A DNA stretch of 64,000 bases, taken from Typhlomys cinereus (Eukaryota; Chordata; Mammalia; Rodentia; Platacanthomyidae). The notes under the pieces are model-generated. The model was given only the letters and a program-made list of their open reading frames with translations, ran no database searches and had not been told where the DNA came from. The DNA is taken from positions 2,693,261 to 2,757,260 of the forward strand of contig JALPQD010000213.1 of the NCBI GenBank assembly GCA_023101885.1, in the 5' to 3' direction. Positions within the stretch are counted from its first letter, which is position 1; every line of letters starts with the position of its first letter. A program made the position numbers and the translations under genes. Below, in pieces: positions 53,763 through 63,730 of the stretch.

Positions 53763-54886
53763 AAAGAAACCACTTTAAAAAGTTGGTTGTACTTGGCCCC
53801 CTGTGATTCAGCCAGCACAGACTGTGTACTGTTTGGGGGAGAAATGTGTGCGTGCTATTTTTTCTTGCTACTGTTCCCCAAACATTATAATCAACCTATT
53901 TGCATAATACATTGAGTTCAGAATCACAAGCCACCCGGGGATAAGTGAAAGGTGCACCAGAGGATGTCCCGAGGTTCTGCGCCAACGCTGAACCGTGGTT
54001 AACAACGGACTTGAGCAGCCTCGCTTTGGTACCCACGGAACACCTGGAGCTGATGGGTGACCAGTAGATACCCACGGTAGCCTTATCAGGCACCGCCCCC
54101 TCCTCCGCAGGTATTTAGATGAGCATTCGCTGAGGTGGACGACAGGAACATGCGACACGCACAATCCTGCATTCAACATCCCTGTCTGCCCTTTAAAGCC
54201 CGTGGTACTAGGGAGAGAGATGCCTGAGCGCCCGGAAGCCACAGGGCCGGAGGTTGTGCGCGTGGCTCTTGGCCAAGCAGGTTGGGCTATTCTGGTTCCC
54301 TCTCTGACCATCGGTATCATCTTCTGCAAACCACAGAGTCGCTTCGTTACCAAGCTCAGGTGGCTAGAAACCCATCAGCATTAGCTTTGCGTTCAGTGAC
54401 CTAGAGAAGTGGCGAGGGATGAACGCAGAGCTCATCTTTGGGTTTCTGAAACACCACAGGAAGCCACCAGGGATGGCTCGGTGACCCCCGTAAAAGCAGC
54501 AGCAGCCCCCCATCTACCATCCTGGAGCCCTTGTTCAGAGTCAGTCCTAGCGACCACTTAGGTGCTGGGGAGAACAGAGGAGCTGCCACGTGGCCTGCAG
54601 CTGGTGTCCTATGCATTGTCTCTGAAGCACCGCCCCCCGCACCCCGGCCCACTCGTGCCTACTCCCGGTCCCCTCCCCATACCATCACCTTGGCCACACC
54701 CCTGCCAGGCCCTGTGAACCCCAAACCCGCCCTGTGCTTCCCACGGGTTTCTCCACCTGCCTGTAGTTCCACTCTCTGTTTCCCGACCACACACCTCCAA
54801 TCCGGAAGGGGTCAGTCTCCAAACTGATCTCCCCATGTTGCCAACACAGCACATCTAAGCTGAGGACTCGGAACCCCTGCTGCCCA
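53763..54886. other. Unassigned sequence
   Basis: About 1.1 kb. Frames at 53868-54353 (minus) and 54531-54827 (plus) lack domains or splice context. Confidence 0.35.
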
Positions 54887-55100
54887 CCGTGTTAGTTTTC
54901 TCTTCCCTGAGCTAAGTGAACACAGGAACCAAGCAACTTAGGGGTACGAGCTGTTTATTCTCAGTTTACACTCTGTGACTCCCCTTCATCGGGGGTCTCC
55001 ACGCCAACATTAGGAGCGGAACAAGCAGCCACACCGGTTCCCCAGGGCTCTGCAGTGGAGATTTCCTGTCTCTTCACCTGAAAGTCGGGCACCGTCTCCT
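54887..55100 (+). mobile_element. MaLR-type LTR fragment, 5' part
   Basis: 'gtgttagttttctcttccct', 'aaccaagcaacttaggggta' and 'gctgtttattctcagtttac' resemble the start of rodent MaLR LTRs. The rest is too diverged to align by eye. Confidence 0.5.
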
Positions 55101-55121
55101 TCCCCTACCTACATTTTTCAG

Positions 55122-55350
55122 TGCCGAGCTGTTGGGAAGATGGCACAGCAAGGTGGCGTGCTTGCTAGGCAGGCACGAGGACCCGAATTTGGATTCCCCA
55201 TGGGAAAAAAAGTCCCACAGTGGCACATGCTGTGACCCCAGAGTTGGGGGGGACAGACCTGGGGAGATCTAGTGACTCGCTGACCAGCCAGGCTAGCTAA
55301 AGCAACGAGCCCAGGCTTAGTAGAATCCCTGCCTAGAGGAAATACAAGAG

Positions 55351-55381
<31 letters not shown>

Positions 55382-55545
55382 TAGACAGAGAGACAGACAG
55401 AGAGAGACAGACACACAGAGACAGAGAGAAACAAAGAGACAGAGAGACAGGGACAGAAAGACAGAGAGACAGAGACAGAAAGACAGAGACAGAGAGAGAC
55501 AGAGGGAGAGAGAGAGACCTGATGTCTTTCTGTTGATGCATGGAT

Positions 55546-55628
<83 letters not shown>

Positions 55629-55660
55629 TACGCACGCACGCACACACACACACCAAGCAC
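55122..55660 (+). mobile_element. B4-like SINE with (GACA)n insertion and CA tail
   Basis: 'gttgggaagatggcacagca' head, 'gaggacccgaatttggattc' B box, 'gaccagccaggctagctaaa' body, linker, tetranucleotide run, then 'acctgatgtctttctgttga' and CA tail 55547-55652. Confidence 0.75.
55349..55520. repeat. (GACA)n/(GAGACA)n tract inside the B4
   Basis: About 170 bp of GACA-type and GAGACA-type units at the linker between B4 body and B4 3' end. Confidence 0.95.
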
Positions 55661-55729
55661 ACACAGAGAATTCTGAAACTACCCAGGAACTCAGAAAACT
55701 CAGAGAAGCCCAGGAAATAGGTCCAGTGA

Positions 55730-55850
55730 TTGTCCAAGTTTACAGATGAGGAAACCGAGTCAGAGAAAGAGAGCGAGCTGAAATAACTCCCAACTGCATG
55801 TGACAGAGCCAGGACCAGACCCCCCCAAGACCATGCTGCCGCTCCGCGCC
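55730..55850 (+). mobile_element. MIR SINE fragment
   Basis: 'gtttacagatgaggaaaccg' matches the MIR core; 'catgtgacagagccaggacc' continues it. Confidence 0.8.
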
Positions 55851-56290
55851 CCCGGCTATGGGCTGTGCACTAGGATCACGTCACCGAGTTGAGGGTCAGA
55901 GGCAAGACCCCCGGACCCACATACACGTGGAGATCACGCCAAATCCCCGCGGAGAAGCCCCCTTCCTTGGCAGGCTCCGTGTTTAAAAATGGGCCAGTCA
56001 GGGGGCGCTTTATCTCCCGGACCCGGGGAGCGGGGAGCGGGGGCGGAGCATTACCCCAAGTCACTCTTCCTATCTGGTGATGAAAAGAGGAAGAAAAATT
56101 ACAACCCTCGGCTCCAGGCCTCGGGGATCTGGCTCCATAAACAGAAAAAAGTTTCATTACGAGCTGTCATAGAGATTTCATATGGCCCCAAAGTAATTTC
56201 CCCAGAGAGAGGCAAACCTCCAGGAGACTGGAGCGAGATCATGATTCCTGTTCACCGCGCCGGGGCATCCGGCGCTGGTAATAGCCGGGG
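55840..56290. promoter_or_regulatory. CpG-rich patch, candidate regulatory segment
   Basis: Many CpG dinucleotides at 55845-56060 and again at 56225-56290, well above the rest of the window by eye. Between them is an AT-richer core with ATAAACA at 56137-56143 (matches the FOX family core) and 'tttcattacgagctgtcata' at about 56152-56171. It is repeat-free apart from the edge of the MIR. No transcription start is demonstrable. Confidence 0.3.
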
Positions 56291-56939
56291 AGCTGCTGCC
56301 GACTGGGGCCGACCCCCTTCCTTCCTTCCTCCCTTGTGGCAAAGGATCCTGGGAAACTCGGGGTCAGCCAGCAGCCAGCAGCGGGTCAGGGCAGGAGAGT
56401 TTGCTAGGAGAGTGATGCTAGGCACAGGCGAGGCTGGTTGGCGTTTGGGAGAGAGCTACGCAGTGGGCATGGGGACAGACTAGGATCGGCGCTAGGTGTC
56501 CTGGGAAAGCATACGTAGTGGGCACCGGGGCACCCTAGAGAGCTGCGCTGGGCACAAGGACAGACAAACAGTTTAAGGGTGAATTCCTGAGCAGCAGAAA
56601 CTTTGAAAAAGACCTGGTTTCGAATCCTAACAAACCCTCTTTCACCCCACCACCCCAAACCTCGATGTCCTCAACTGTGGAGAATCACCCACCTCCAGAG
56701 GGGCAACATGAGCCAGGTGGTCCCCTCCTGCCTTCCCCACCTCCAAGACCAGCATCTACCGCCCTTCCCAGGTTGCCCACTGAGATACAAGGCCACATCT
56801 GCAGGTTACGCGTTCAGGGGACACCTGGGAAGGCCTAAGGCGCTGCGCCCAGAGGGAACACTATGGGGAATGAGGCTCATGGCCTCTGCTGGTGGCCTTC
56901 AGCAGCCTACCACGGGACAGAAGGGAACGAGAGATCATC
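56291..56939. other. Unassigned sequence
   Basis: About 650 bp. A plus-strand frame from 56603 to 57325 overlaps two MIR fragments and is not considered coding. Confidence 0.35.
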
Positions 56940-57005
56940 GCTGCAGGTCACGCAGCCTCCATGCGGCAGAGCCCCGGGTTCAAGACCTGTCACCCTGCTC
57001 CCGTG
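56940..57005 (+). mobile_element. MIR SINE fragment
   Basis: 'caggtcacgcagcctccatg' and 'gagccccgggttcaagacct' parallel MIR 'aggtcacacagcta' and 'ggattcaaaccc'. Confidence 0.6.
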
Positions 57006-57139
57006 AAGTTGGCACGTGGGATGACAGATCACAACATCTGTCCTGGCACAAAGAGACCCAGGCCACTGGGGGTGGAGGGTTTAGATCCCCAAAGAGGCTT
57101 CCGAAACCATCAGGGAAAAAGCACAGCTTCCACGTCCCT

Positions 57140-57240
57140 GACGTGCGACCTTGGGAATTGGTGCGTGTGACCTCAGCATCCTGTCCAGCCTCTCTGGGCT
57201 TTGATTTCCCCGCCTGTGTCCAGCAGGGCTGGGAAGGTGC
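57140..57240 (-). mobile_element. MIR SINE fragment, antisense
   Basis: 'gtgcgaccttgggaattggt', 'agcctctctgggctttgatt' and 'tccccgcctgtgtccagcag' follow antisense MIR ('gaccttgggcaagt', 'cctctctgggcctcagtttcc'). Confidence 0.75.
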
Positions 57241-57904
57241 TTGTTCAATGTTCAGAGCCGCTGACAGCCAATATCTATCAGGAGAAAGTCCTACGGAGCC
57301 AAAACCAACCTTCTCTTGGGGCTGAAGCGGGGCCCCTCCCCCTTGTGGGTGGCCACCTTCTCCCTCATCTTCCCACCACCCTCCTTCCGTGCCTATCTGG
57401 GCGCTAATCTTCTTTGTTTTTGAAGATACCAGTCCTGCTGGTTTAGGACTCCACCCAGTGACTTGGGTTTCCAACCTAATCTTCTCTTCAAACACCATCT
57501 CCAGGACAGTCCCCATCAGGAGGTCCTGGAGGGCAGGATTCTCACAAAGAATGGGGGTGGGGGACTCAGGCAAAATTCTATCCCCAGCAGAGCTTTCAGT
57601 GGGAGTGTGTGGTGCGGTACTGAATAAATATTTAGTGTCTCGGATACCAGCTTCTCATGTGCTTAGAATTTCAGGGCCATGCAGTGTCTTTTGTATGCTA
57701 ATGAGATGTCTGGGGACCCCCTTAGAGCAGTTGGGGATGGAGGTGATCACCAGATTGGCTGAGGCAGCATTTAGAGGATCATCGGGACTTGCGGCCGGAC
57801 TCGCAACTTCCGGGAAGAGAGTGGCTAGGAACTGAGTTCAATCCCCTGTGGTCGACAAGTGGTTGAATCTGTCAGGCCTAGGTACGGAAGTCTTTATGTA
57901 AACC
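57241..57904. other. Unassigned sequence
   Basis: About 660 bp. Nothing recognised. Confidence 0.35.
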
Positions 57905-58165
57905 TGAAAGTGGCTCAGGGGTTAAAGCCTTTGCCTCCCATGCAAAAGGACCTGAGTTCAGACCCCCAGATCCCACGTAAAAATGGCAGGCAGATATGGG
58001 GGCAGCCCGCATGTCCGTCCTTGGAAGGCAGAGCCTGGGGAACCCAGAGCAAAGCAATGAGGAGGTAGAAGCAATCAATCCAGGATAGTTCCTGGTGTCA
58101 CCCTGGGGTCTCCGACAGGCCGACATTCAGGTGTCCTCTGGCGCACGTGCACACACACACAAGTA
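57905..58165 (+). mobile_element. Short-family tRNA-headed SINE, 5' slightly truncated
   Basis: 'gtggctcaggggttaaagcc', 'cctgagttcagacccccaga', 'agagcaaagcaatgaggagg', 'caatccaggatagttcctgg' and a short CA tail. About 15 nt of the head are lost. Confidence 0.9.
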
Positions 58166-58844
58166 CAAATAAAGGGCAGCTGGAGACTGGGTGTGCCCAC
58201 CAGCAGGCATCACGTGGTACAAATCTACAAACCCAGCGCTTGGTATTGAAGAGTGCCAACAAGCGACTGTGTTTCTGTTCTGAGCGGTGCCTCAGGGCCA
58301 TTGGCTCCCGAGACCAGGTTCTCGGCGCTCTGGGGTCTCTCAGCTTCCTGCTGGGTTCTGCCGATGGGGTCCCTGGAGGCAGATCAGTGGGCAGGGCAAA
58401 GAGAAGCCGAGTATTTTCTCCCCACATTGACCAGCGTAGATGGCTCCCCAGGTCTTGGTGTCCATTAACATAGTCCCCCGTCTTTCCTCTCCCCAGGGGC
58501 CGAGGGAGCTAGCTGTCCATCCTCTAACCTTTGGGCTGTTTGGAATGACCTCCTTCTGGTTTCTCACCCCCTCCCCGCGGGAACCCCCTGGTGTAAATAT
58601 CTGTAGAGCGGCTCTCTGGGGTTAGTGAGACCTGGTTGGTCCACACGAGTAGACAAGGTTGTTTTCTGGCGCCTTCCCTGTGAAAGTTCTAGAAGGGGCT
58701 GTGAAGAGCACGGCAGGGATTTATTTAATCGCCCGAGCGGCTGTTACTCCAAGACCTCGGAAGCACGTTGCAGAAACCTCTTTCCTTTTCAACAACGTGT
58801 GTGTGCGCGCGCGCGTGTGTGTGTGTAGAGCTGGGGTAGGACCT
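58166..58844. other. Unassigned sequence
   Basis: About 680 bp. A TG/CG-rich run at 58796-58827. Nothing else recognised. Confidence 0.35.
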
Positions 58845-58879
58845 AAGATCTTGCACATGCTAGACAAGAAAGGAGAAGC

Positions 58880-59055
58880 GGGGGAGACAGGGAAGAAGAA
58901 GAGGGAGCAGCATAAGTACATACACGCCATGGCGCACAGGGAGAGGTCAGTGGACAACTTTCAGAAGCCAGTTCTCTCCTACCATATGGGATTCCGGGGA
59001 TTGAACTCAGGTCGCCAGGTTTCCAGGCAGGCACCTCACCCACTAAGGCTCCTGC
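58880..59055 (-). mobile_element. Type 2 SINE, antisense
   Basis: 'cacgccatggcgcacaggga', 'gaggtcagtggacaactttc', 'agaagccagttctctcctac', 'ccggggattgaactcaggtc' and 'ggcacctcacccactaaggc' are the antisense order of the type 2 family. Confidence 0.8.
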
Positions 59056-59771
59056 ACATCCGCACCAACCACCCACCTTGAGTTAGACTTGTGTGGTGCG
59101 GCCCGGCTCCCCGGATGGGGACATGCTGCCAGTCACTCACTGCACCCACGTGGCCAATGGGTGGGTGTGGGCGAGCGTTCATGGCCCTGAGCCTCAGGCC
59201 TGGGTCAGAGCAGACACCGGGAAATGTGAGGGTTTGGGCCACACTGCTTCGTGACCGTCTCCCTGCTGCTGTTTCCGTTCTCAGCCCCTGCCTGGAGAGC
59301 AGGAAGGGGTCCCAGTGTCCCTTGCACGCTTGTCCCATGGGCTCACAGACCTTTTCCCAGGCACCGACATCACAGGGATCTCTTGTTGAAGACCCTCTCG
59401 GCTCTGGTCTGTCCTCCCCAGGGGTCTGAGAACCCTGCAGGGAATCGTACAACTGGGGTCACTCACATCCTCTGGAAATTGAAAACCAGTTTCTGGGATT
59501 CTTGGCACCACTGGCTAGAATTCTAGCAGGCAGAGGCAGGGGGTACCCGGGCCCTGGTGAGTGCCGGGTAGGGCTTGTTAATTGCTTGCATAGAAGGAAT
59601 TCCTCGCTGCGTGGGTTCACTGGTTCTCCACAGGAGGAATATTAAGAAGCCAGCGCTGGAGACGGGAAGTGAAGGTACCGTCCAGATCTGCCAGGGCATG
59701 CGGAACTGAGTACTAGCATTCAAGTTCCACCTGCAAATAGCTAGTGCTCTGAAGATACAGTGCAGGGGCAT

Positions 59772-59773
<2 letters not shown>
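59056..59773. other. Unassigned sequence
   Basis: About 720 bp. Nothing recognised. Confidence 0.35.

Positions 59774-59821
<48 letters not shown>
59774..59821. repeat. (CA)n microsatellite
   Basis: About 24 perfect CA units. Confidence 0.97.
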
Positions 59822-59822
<1 letters not shown>

Positions 59823-60003
59823 CTCTGTGCATGCTGAGGGGAGGGGAGCCAAGGACTCCTGAAACCACCTACCAGGAGGGTTTGCATGGCCGACTCCAGA
59901 GCCTGCCTGGACAGGCCGCTAAGAAGGGCGAGCCAACGGGGGAACAGTACAGAGTTGGCCCCCTCCGTCCCCCAGGCTTGGGGAGTAATGAGGAAGAGTG
60001 ATG

Positions 60004-60350
60004 GAGGGCTGGAGAGATGGCTCAGCTGTTAAAGCGTTTGCCACAGGAGCAAAAGAACCAGAGTGCGGATTCCCAGAACCTACATACAATGCCAAGTGGG
60101 CGTGGCTGCCTTCCTGTGACTTCCAACTCAGAAGGTGGAGCCTGGGAATCCCCAGGGCAAGCTGGCTAGAGGAAGGACGAGTCCAATTGGCGAGTCCAGG
60201 ACTGATTAGAAACCTTATCTCAAAAGAATAAGGTGGATGAGGGATTGAGGATGATTCCAGATACTAACCTTGGGCCTCCACACATGCATACATACGTGTG
60301 CCCCACACACACATATACATGGAAATGGAAAAAGTAAAAACAAAATTAAA
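60004..60350 (+). mobile_element. Intermediate tRNA-headed SINE
   Basis: 'gggctggagagatggctcag' head, 'gtgcggattcccagaaccta' B box, 'ggcgtggctgccttcctgtg', 'aaaccttatctcaaaagaat' linker, 'aaggtggatgagggattgag' and 'gatgattccagatactaacc' 3' end, CA/A-rich tail. Same architecture as 48009. Confidence 0.88.
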
Positions 60351-61389
60351 AATAAACAGATCAATAATATAGCATAAAGAATATGCCAGAGACCCAAGGC
60401 GGTCCCTGGCTCCTGGGGCACAGTGCGGCTTGTTCTGCAGAAGGCCTGGCCCCTGCTCTGCAGAGCGTGATGTGCCCACCCTGGCCGGAGAGAAGTCACC
60501 CCGGGGAGCTCAACAGTGCTCCCCCAGGCTGTGCCTCCTGCAGTCTACACAGATAGCAGAGCCGGTGGAAACGGAACCCGGCTCCCAGTGGGTTCAAATG
60601 CCTGTCTCGCTGCTAGAAAGCAGGAAGCAGGGGGAAGGCCTGGGGCAGGCATTCGTTAACTCTGGCGCCAACGGAACGCAAAGCGAAGATTGCTTTGGGC
60701 TCGTGTGTTCGGAGGGTCAGTCTGCCATGGCAGGAGAGTGTGACGGGGTAGAGCAGGTCACAGCGTGCCGTGTCCCAAGGCAAGGAAGGGCACCCCAACC
60801 CTCCGCTGGCCTCCTCCCTCACCATCCAGGTCTGCCGTGCTGTGACTCCTGGACAGGCTGTCACAGACACGCCCCAGGGGCACCCCGCGCCCATCTCCTG
60901 GGTGCTTCGAAGGGGCAGTGAAGATAGGCCACCTCAAGCCATCTCCTGCAGCCTCAGAGACTGCGGGGTGGGGAGAGACATGGGCCTCACAGGGCCAGTC
61001 CTGCCTGGTAGGCACCGTGCCCGCTGCCATGCCTCCCAAAAAACAGGTGGGCAGAAGCCAAGCCGATGAATGGGCTCCGAGGGGGAGAGAAGGTTTCTCC
61101 AGTTGGGCCTGATGCAGGTTGGACACTCAGGAGTCTGGTTGCTATGGTTTCAATCCCCACTGAGGACTCGCTGTTATCCTTACAGACAGGAAGGGGCCTG
61201 GGCTGAAGTCCTGAATTCTCTTTCTGGAGTGAGTGAATTCTCGCCCCTCTGAGGCCTGGATTAGTCACCTGGACAGCGGGTAGTTGTAAAGCAAATCTGC
61301 CCGTCTTTGCTCTGTCCTGCAACTCCAGCTTCCCCACCTCTTCGTCCTGAGTGGGAGGGAGCAGCACACGGCCTTTCCCCAGAATGTGG
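60351..61389. other. Unassigned sequence
   Basis: About 1 kb of GC-balanced DNA. Overlapping frames on both strands are unsupported. The last part may belong to the antisense LTR that follows. Confidence 0.35.
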
Positions 61390-61500
61390 CAGCCCCGACT
61401 TGGACTTCCAACAGAGCTGCGAGCCAAAATAAACCTCCTTTCGTTATAAATTACCCAGGCTCTTGGATTCTGTTAGAACCACGGGAAATGGACCGAGACA
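61390..61500 (-). mobile_element. MaLR-type LTR, 5' part, antisense
   Basis: 'agccaaaataaacctccttt', 'cgttataaattacccaggct' and 'gggaaatggaccgagacact' are the reverse complement of a MaLR start ('gggtaatttataa', 'aggttta'). Confidence 0.7.
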
Positions 61501-61603
61501 CTTGTCGAATACACAGATGAATGTCGACACCCGAGGAGGAACTTGGCAGGACTGAGAACCTGACCTATCTGGATCCAGTTACCCGTAACTGATCTAACTG
61601 ATG

Positions 61604-61615
61604 GTGTGTATGTGT

Positions 61616-61655
<40 letters not shown>
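61604..61655. repeat. (TG)n microsatellite
   Basis: About 25 TG units with TATG interruptions at its 5' side. Confidence 0.97.
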
Positions 61656-61657
<2 letters not shown>

Positions 61658-61734
61658 GGTGGGTAATGGGCACAGAGAATCACTCTGTAGCAATCTGTAA
61701 GGGGACAGACAGGATTGCTGATAAAGAGAAGCTA

Positions 61735-61859
61735 ATACCAAGCCATGGGATGGCGCCGCCCACTTTCAGCCTGGCTCTTCCTCAGTGAAACTGAGCTGTA
61801 AATATGTCACAGACCCAGCCAGAGGTGTGTCTCCTGGGATGACTCTAAAATCTAGTCTA
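61735..61859 (+). mobile_element. MaLR-type LTR, 3' part (rodent MT-like)
   Basis: 'ccatgggatggcgccgccca', 'tttcagcctggctcttcctc', 'agaggtgtgtctcctgggat' and 'gactctaaaatc' follow the rodent MaLR 3' portion. A SINE abuts immediately. Confidence 0.75.
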
Positions 61860-62085
61860 GGGCTGGGGAGTGAATCAGTGGTTAAAGCGTTTGACTTACA
61901 AGCAAAAGGACTTGAGTTCAGAATATGGCAGTGGTCTGTAATTCTAGCTCAGGGGACTCCCAGTGCAAAGCAGTAGAGAGATAGAGCAATCCAGGATGAT
62001 TCCCCATGTCATCCTTGGGCCCTCACAGACACACACACTCTTGTACACACATGTACAAACACATGCGCGCGCACATACATATACA
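61860..62085 (+). mobile_element. Short-family tRNA-headed SINE with internal deletion
   Basis: 'gggctggggagtgaatcagt' head, 'gacttgagttcagaatatgg' B box joined early to 'tgtaattctagctcagggga', then 'agagcaatccaggatgattc' and a CA tail. About 40 nt after the B box are deleted. Confidence 0.88.
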
Positions 62086-62252
62086 TACCCACTTTGGGGG
62101 GACACATCTGACCGACAGCATACAGCAAGCTGCAGATGGGGCACTGAGGTGGGGCCCGCCTAGATCCTTGCTAGCTAGCGACACCATGACTCATCTTTCT
62201 AGATGAGAGATGTTGGGCTGTGCACATAATCCAGGAGGGCTGAGGACCCTCA

Positions 62253-62350
62253 AATGAAAAAAAAAGCCCATTTTACAGATAAGGAGCCCGATGCTTGGCC
62301 GAGCTGCACGGCTTTCTTCCTCGCACGTAAGTTAAGGGTCAGAAGCCCAG
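62253..62350 (+). mobile_element. MIR SINE fragment
   Basis: 'cccattttacagataaggag' is a near-exact MIR core; 'gtaagttaagggtcagaagc' follows. Confidence 0.8.
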
Positions 62351-62840
62351 GGCCTCCCCATTCCCGGGACGCCTTCCCAACTGCTTGGCCTCGGCTGACC
62401 CCTATGCTCTCTTGCTGACCAGAGGGCAGGAGCTAAGCCAGCGGCCTCCCCTGAAGGGCAGGTGAAGGGCGAAGGCGTCCACTCATGCTGCCCACCGGCC
62501 TCGGCAGGACAGAAGTCACACTGGCCGGGGCTTGTTAAAACAGCTCTGCTGCATTGGGCATGGAATGTCCGGTGAACCGAGAATCCGGCCTGCCGACCAG
62601 GGATTCAAGGGCAAATACTGCGCTCTGTGGGATCCACCAGGCTTTGCAGAAAACCCCTTTGATGTGGGGCCAGTGGGGGCCAGAGCCTGCTGCTGCCCTG
62701 GGGGAGGCAGTAAAGTGAGCAGCAAGGAACATCCGATGCTCTTCTGAGCGGCTGAACAGAGCCGGGCCGGACAGGCTGATCCCGACGCTCAGACAGCTGT
62801 AGTCATTCGGTCCCAGGCCGCTTTCCTTCAAATACATGCG
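62351..62840. other. Unassigned sequence
   Basis: About 490 bp. Nothing recognised. Confidence 0.35.
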
Positions 62841-63100
62841 GACTGGGGAGGGGGCTCAGGGGTTAAAGCCTTTGCCTCCCAAGCAAAAGGACCTGAGTTC
62901 AGATCCTCAGAGCCCATGTAAAAATGCCAGGCAGATATGGGGATGACCTGCAATTCCAGTCCTGGAAGGTGGAACCTGGGAAACCTCAGAGCAAAACAAT
63001 AAGGAGGTAGAGCAATCCAGGATGATTCTCGAAGTCACTCTTAGAACTCCACAGGCTCCCATGCTCGAGTCCTCTGGTACACACGCATGTACACACGCAT

Positions 63101-63144
<44 letters not shown>

Positions 63145-63145
63145 A
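62841..63145 (+). mobile_element. Short-family tRNA-headed SINE, complete
   Basis: 'gactggggagggggctcagg' head, 'gacctgagttcagatcctca' B box, 'cagagcaaaacaataaggag', 'gtagagcaatccaggatgat' and (CA)n tail 63104-63142 with a duplicated 'gtacacacgcat' lead. Confidence 0.95.
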
Positions 63146-63607
63146 CTTCCTGGTGGGAAGAGACAGCCTGGCCCTCGCGTGTTGCTTTCCTGTGCTGCCC
63201 TGAAAGAATGTTACCACGGATGCCACAGACCCGCAGCAGACCCAACAGACACCGAATAGACACCGGCCTTGGAACCAGCCAGCACGTGTCTGGCACACAG
63301 TAGGTGCCTGGTAGATGTCAAGTCCCATAGCAGGCCGCGAGAAGGGTTGGGCCGGAACCCGCGAGACAGAGGCCATGCGGAGCTCCAAAGGAGAGCGTGT
63401 GGCGTGCGGGACATCTGCCTCCCGTCGACGGCTCGTTCCTACGGCGCTCAGCTCTCATTTGCCAAGAGGCCTCGGTGATCCGCCAGCTGGGGAAGCGTGC
63501 CGCCCTCGGCCCCCCAAAGCGCCGTGGCAGTGGAGTGTGCCTGCGCCCAGACACTGAGGGTCTAGGCAGGGGCCACCCCAGTCCCAGCTGCAGCTCGCTG
63601 TGATGCT
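63146..63607. other. Unassigned, CpG-rich in part; small MIR piece
   Basis: 'cacacagtaggtgcctggta' at about 63295-63314 resembles antisense MIR. 63340-63560 is CpG-rich by eye. Frames on both strands are unsupported. Confidence 0.4.
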
Positions 63608-63730
63608 GGGGATCAGATGTGTCCCCCCCAAAAGTTCATACATTGGACACAACCCCCCTCAACAGAGTTGAAAGGTGCGACCTGGAGGGGTCAGAGGACT
63701 GTGTCCTCGTGAGCAGCTGACGCCGTCCTT
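63608..63730 (-). mobile_element. MaLR-type LTR, 3' part, antisense
   Basis: 'ccccccaaaagttcatacat', 'tggacacaacccccctcaac' and 'gttgaaaggtgcgacctgga' are the reverse complement of the MaLR 3' portion ('aattttggggggacac'). Confidence 0.65.

Noticed and set aside
56603..57325. 240-codon plus-strand frame
   Set aside because: It spans two MIR fragments in opposite orientation and shows no domain.
110..63142. CRISPR-like arrays or phage and plasmid systems
   Set aside because: No array has unique spacers between identical repeats; the tandem repeats are minisatellites, and all features are those of a mammalian nuclear genome.
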